This document shows positions 62,402-64,000 of a stretch of 64,000 nt of DNA, one piece after another (the stretch's first letter is position 1; every line of letters starts with the position of its first letter). The stretch is from Candidatus Chryseobacterium colombiense (GTDB taxonomy: Bacteria; Bacteroidota; Bacteroidia; Flavobacteriales; Weeksellaceae). The stretch covers positions 1,178,001 to 1,242,000 of the forward strand of contig CP119310.1 of the NCBI GenBank assembly GCA_029203185.1. Reading direction: 5' to 3'. The translations under genes were made by a program, and so were the position numbers. The notes under the pieces were generated by a model. That model was not told the origin of the DNA, did no database searches, and worked only from the letters and a program-made list of their open reading frames with translations.

Positions 62402-64000
62402 TTAATGTTTGTAGTTGTATTTGAATTCTTTAATCACTTTTCCGGAAGTACTTCCCTGTCTTATTTCTTTTAGCCTGTTCGCCGAATCGTAAATATATAT
62501 TTCGCGGACTCCTGAAGGCGGAGTTACACTGGTTACACCAATCAAGGGATCGTAGGTGTAGGTACTAACCTGCAGATTGGCTAATGCCGGAAGGTTTCTA
62601 AAGCTATCCAGAGCACTTATTAATGCAGCTTCATTGGAAGGGTTTGAGGCATCTGCATCTGATGCTTCAATACTATTGGCAGCCAGCCCGCTTACTGCTG
62701 AATAAGGCAGCCCTATAATTTTCGCAATAGGCTGCGTACCACTATATCCCCAGATAATGCTGGTAGGTACTCCTTCTTTGGTTGTATACTGAAGAATATT
62801 TCCTTTAGCATCATACAGGTCATAGGTAACCTGAGTTTCCAGTGCTGCGCTCCCAAAAGATGCCTGTATTTGGTTTGAGAGATAGGAAACGTTATTGGGC
62901 CAGCTATTGCTGTAGTTTATTTTTTGGGTTCCCTGGAGCTTCCCGTCTTTATAGCTTTCAATTTTCTCTATTTCAGATATTCTGTTTTGTGAATAGACCG
63001 AGTTTCCTGTATGATAAAAATATTTAGTTAATAGTGCAGATCCCTCTTCTGTAGTAATATTGTGCTGAGCAAGCTGTTTATTCAGTGAGTTATAAATAAA
63101 ACTTTCATTCTTCTCTGTCATTCTTTGAACTCCGTTGTCATAGAAATAATTTTTAGTTTTTGTTGACGCCAGCTTTGTCCATCCATAGGTTTCAAAAACG
63201 GGAACAGGTACAAAGCTAGGAGCCCCCACCTCTAAAGGCAAGCCTCCCCAGAAGCTTTTTGGACTGGAATAATTGCTGTTACACTGCATACATGAATTCC
63301 CGTTAGTCAAACTGCTTTGATAGACACTGAATGTTTTAGGATAATTTTCGCTGGTTCCGTTATAAATACTGTTAGGTTTTACAAATCTAACACCGGTATA
63401 TTCCTCAAAGTTTTCGTAGCTGTATTCATTCTCCACTTCAGACAGTTTTCTGAGGCTGTTGTCATACACCGTCTGCCTTATTAAGTTTCCTCTTTTGTAA
63501 TCAAAATTTTTAGGCTGTACAAATGGAGGTCCCTGAGGATATTCGATGTTGGGAAAGTCTAACGGTGAAGTATATTCGTACGTAATTTTTCCTTTATCCA
63601 CTCCTTCCTGCACTGTCACATATTTGTAGCCTACTGCGCTTCCCTGCGTTTTAAAGAGCGGGATATTGTTCTCGGTAGTCACAACATCATAAGAGTTGGA
63701 GTACAATTCTCCGTTTGAACAGCCTACCGTTCCTCCATAAGGTGCAAATATTAACCTGGCATTGAAACTTTCCGTATATCTGAATAATGGTTTAGGATCT
63801 ACCAGAGCGCCACTGCTTAAAGTGGTGCTGTCATAATTATAACTATATTTCTTTTCTTTGGAAGGACCGGATAAGCCATGATAAAATGCTTTGTAATAAT
63901 CTGCTGGTGTATCATTATCAAAATAGCCTATTCTTCTGATCCTGTTTCCTCCACCGTAAAGAAAGTTATTTACCACCGCATCTTCTGAAAAATAGTGGAT
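62402..64000 (-). CDS. RHS-associated 'A' protein, C-terminal 533 residues (5' end outside window)
   Basis: The frame is open to the window edge, reading through IHYFSEDAVVNNFLYGG, so the gene starts beyond 64000. An internal GTG at 63976 is not taken as the start. It has the same C-terminal architecture as the A protein at 48895-52257: DAKGNILQYTTKEGVPTSII, WGYSGTQPIAKIIGLPYS, TYTYDPLIGVTSVTPPSGVR, then EIYIYDSANRLKEIRQ. It lies 10 bases before RHS B (58903-62391). Therefore the A-B arrangement is duplicated in this locus. Confidence 0.82.
   Translation of the reverse strand: MHYFSEDAVVNNFLYGGGNRIRRIGYFDNDTPADYYKAFYHGLSGPSKEKKYSYNYDSTTLSSGALVDPKPLFRYTESFNARLIFAPYGGTVGCSNGELYSNSYDVVTTENNIPLFKTQGSAVGYKYVTVQEGVDKGKITYEYTSPLDFPNIEYPQGPPFVQPKNFDYKRGNLIRQTVYDNSLRKLSEVENEYSYENFEEYTGVRFVKPNSIYNGTSENYPKTFSVYQSSLTNGNSCMQCNSNYSSPKSFWGGLPLEVGAPSFVPVPVFETYGWTKLASTKTKNYFYDNGVQRMTEKNESFIYNSLNKQLAQHNITTEEGSALLTKYFYHTGNSVYSQNRISEIEKIESYKDGKLQGTQKINYSNSWPNNVSYLSNQIQASFGSAALETQVTYDLYDAKGNILQYTTKEGVPTSIIWGYSGTQPIAKIIGLPYSAVSGLAANSIEASDADASNPSNEAALISALDSFRNLPALANLQVSTYTYDPLIGVTSVTPPSGVREIYIYDSANRLKEIRQGSTSGKVIKEFKYNYKH

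Overview
The window looks like a chromosome segment of a Bacteroidetes bacterium of the Chryseobacterium type (Flavobacteriia, Weeksellaceae). The sequence is AT-rich. Promoters carry the Bacteroidetes -7 element TAnnTTTG rather than a sigma70 -10 box. Two proteins end in type IX secretion (T9SS) sorting domains, and there are GLPGLI proteins, a BlaI/M56 locus and DUF6443-type RHS proteins. This assignment is from family content, not from a database search.

About 1-39,500 is mostly housekeeping. It holds dacB with a sensor kinase (minus strand), peptidase E, a TPR protein and a fructose-6-phosphate aldolase. Next comes a minus-strand BlaI repressor, two tandem M56 peptidases and two GLPGLI proteins. 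After an initiator tRNA gene follow a Sua5/YrdC protein, yaaA, prmC (carrying an in-frame dispersed repeat) and a DUF4180 protein. A secreted pectate lyase lies behind a LacI/cre-like palindrome. The minus-strand run parE - membrane protein - parC - rhomboid follows, then AIM24, methionine aminotransferase, cardiolipin synthase, an SDR enzyme with an AraC regulator, ychF, ferritin, a DigH-like hydrolase and typA. One OLD-type ATPase/TOPRIM gene, a probable defence nuclease, sits alone between ychF and ferritin.

About 39,500-44,400 is accessory: a double-glycine bacteriocin-like peptide, a two-gene Septu anti-phage system (ptuA-ptuB), a DUF6266 protein, a nested inverted repeat, a MITE-like repeat and a small excisionase-type HTH protein.

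About 44,500-64,000 is one large RHS polymorphic-toxin locus, all on the minus strand. Two A+B pairs are present: a large RHS-like 'A' protein followed by a DUF6443/RHS 'B' protein with a variable C-terminal tip. Two 5'-truncated orphan RHS tips lie downstream of one B gene, and a decayed RHS core fragment lies downstream of the other. Every tip is followed at once by a small exported protein or lipoprotein, a candidate immunity protein. All four tips carry different peptidase-like motifs: a papain/NlpC-like Cys-His pair, a JAB-like HxHP, a full metzincin motif and a gluzincin-like HExxH. A repeat of about 130-180 bp containing a covarying terminator hairpin occurs four times between cassettes and fuses directly to one truncated RHS fragment. 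I read this as a modular tip-immunity-terminator cassette array, and it is the most interesting system in the window. A T9SS-sorted repeat protein heads one of the two operons.
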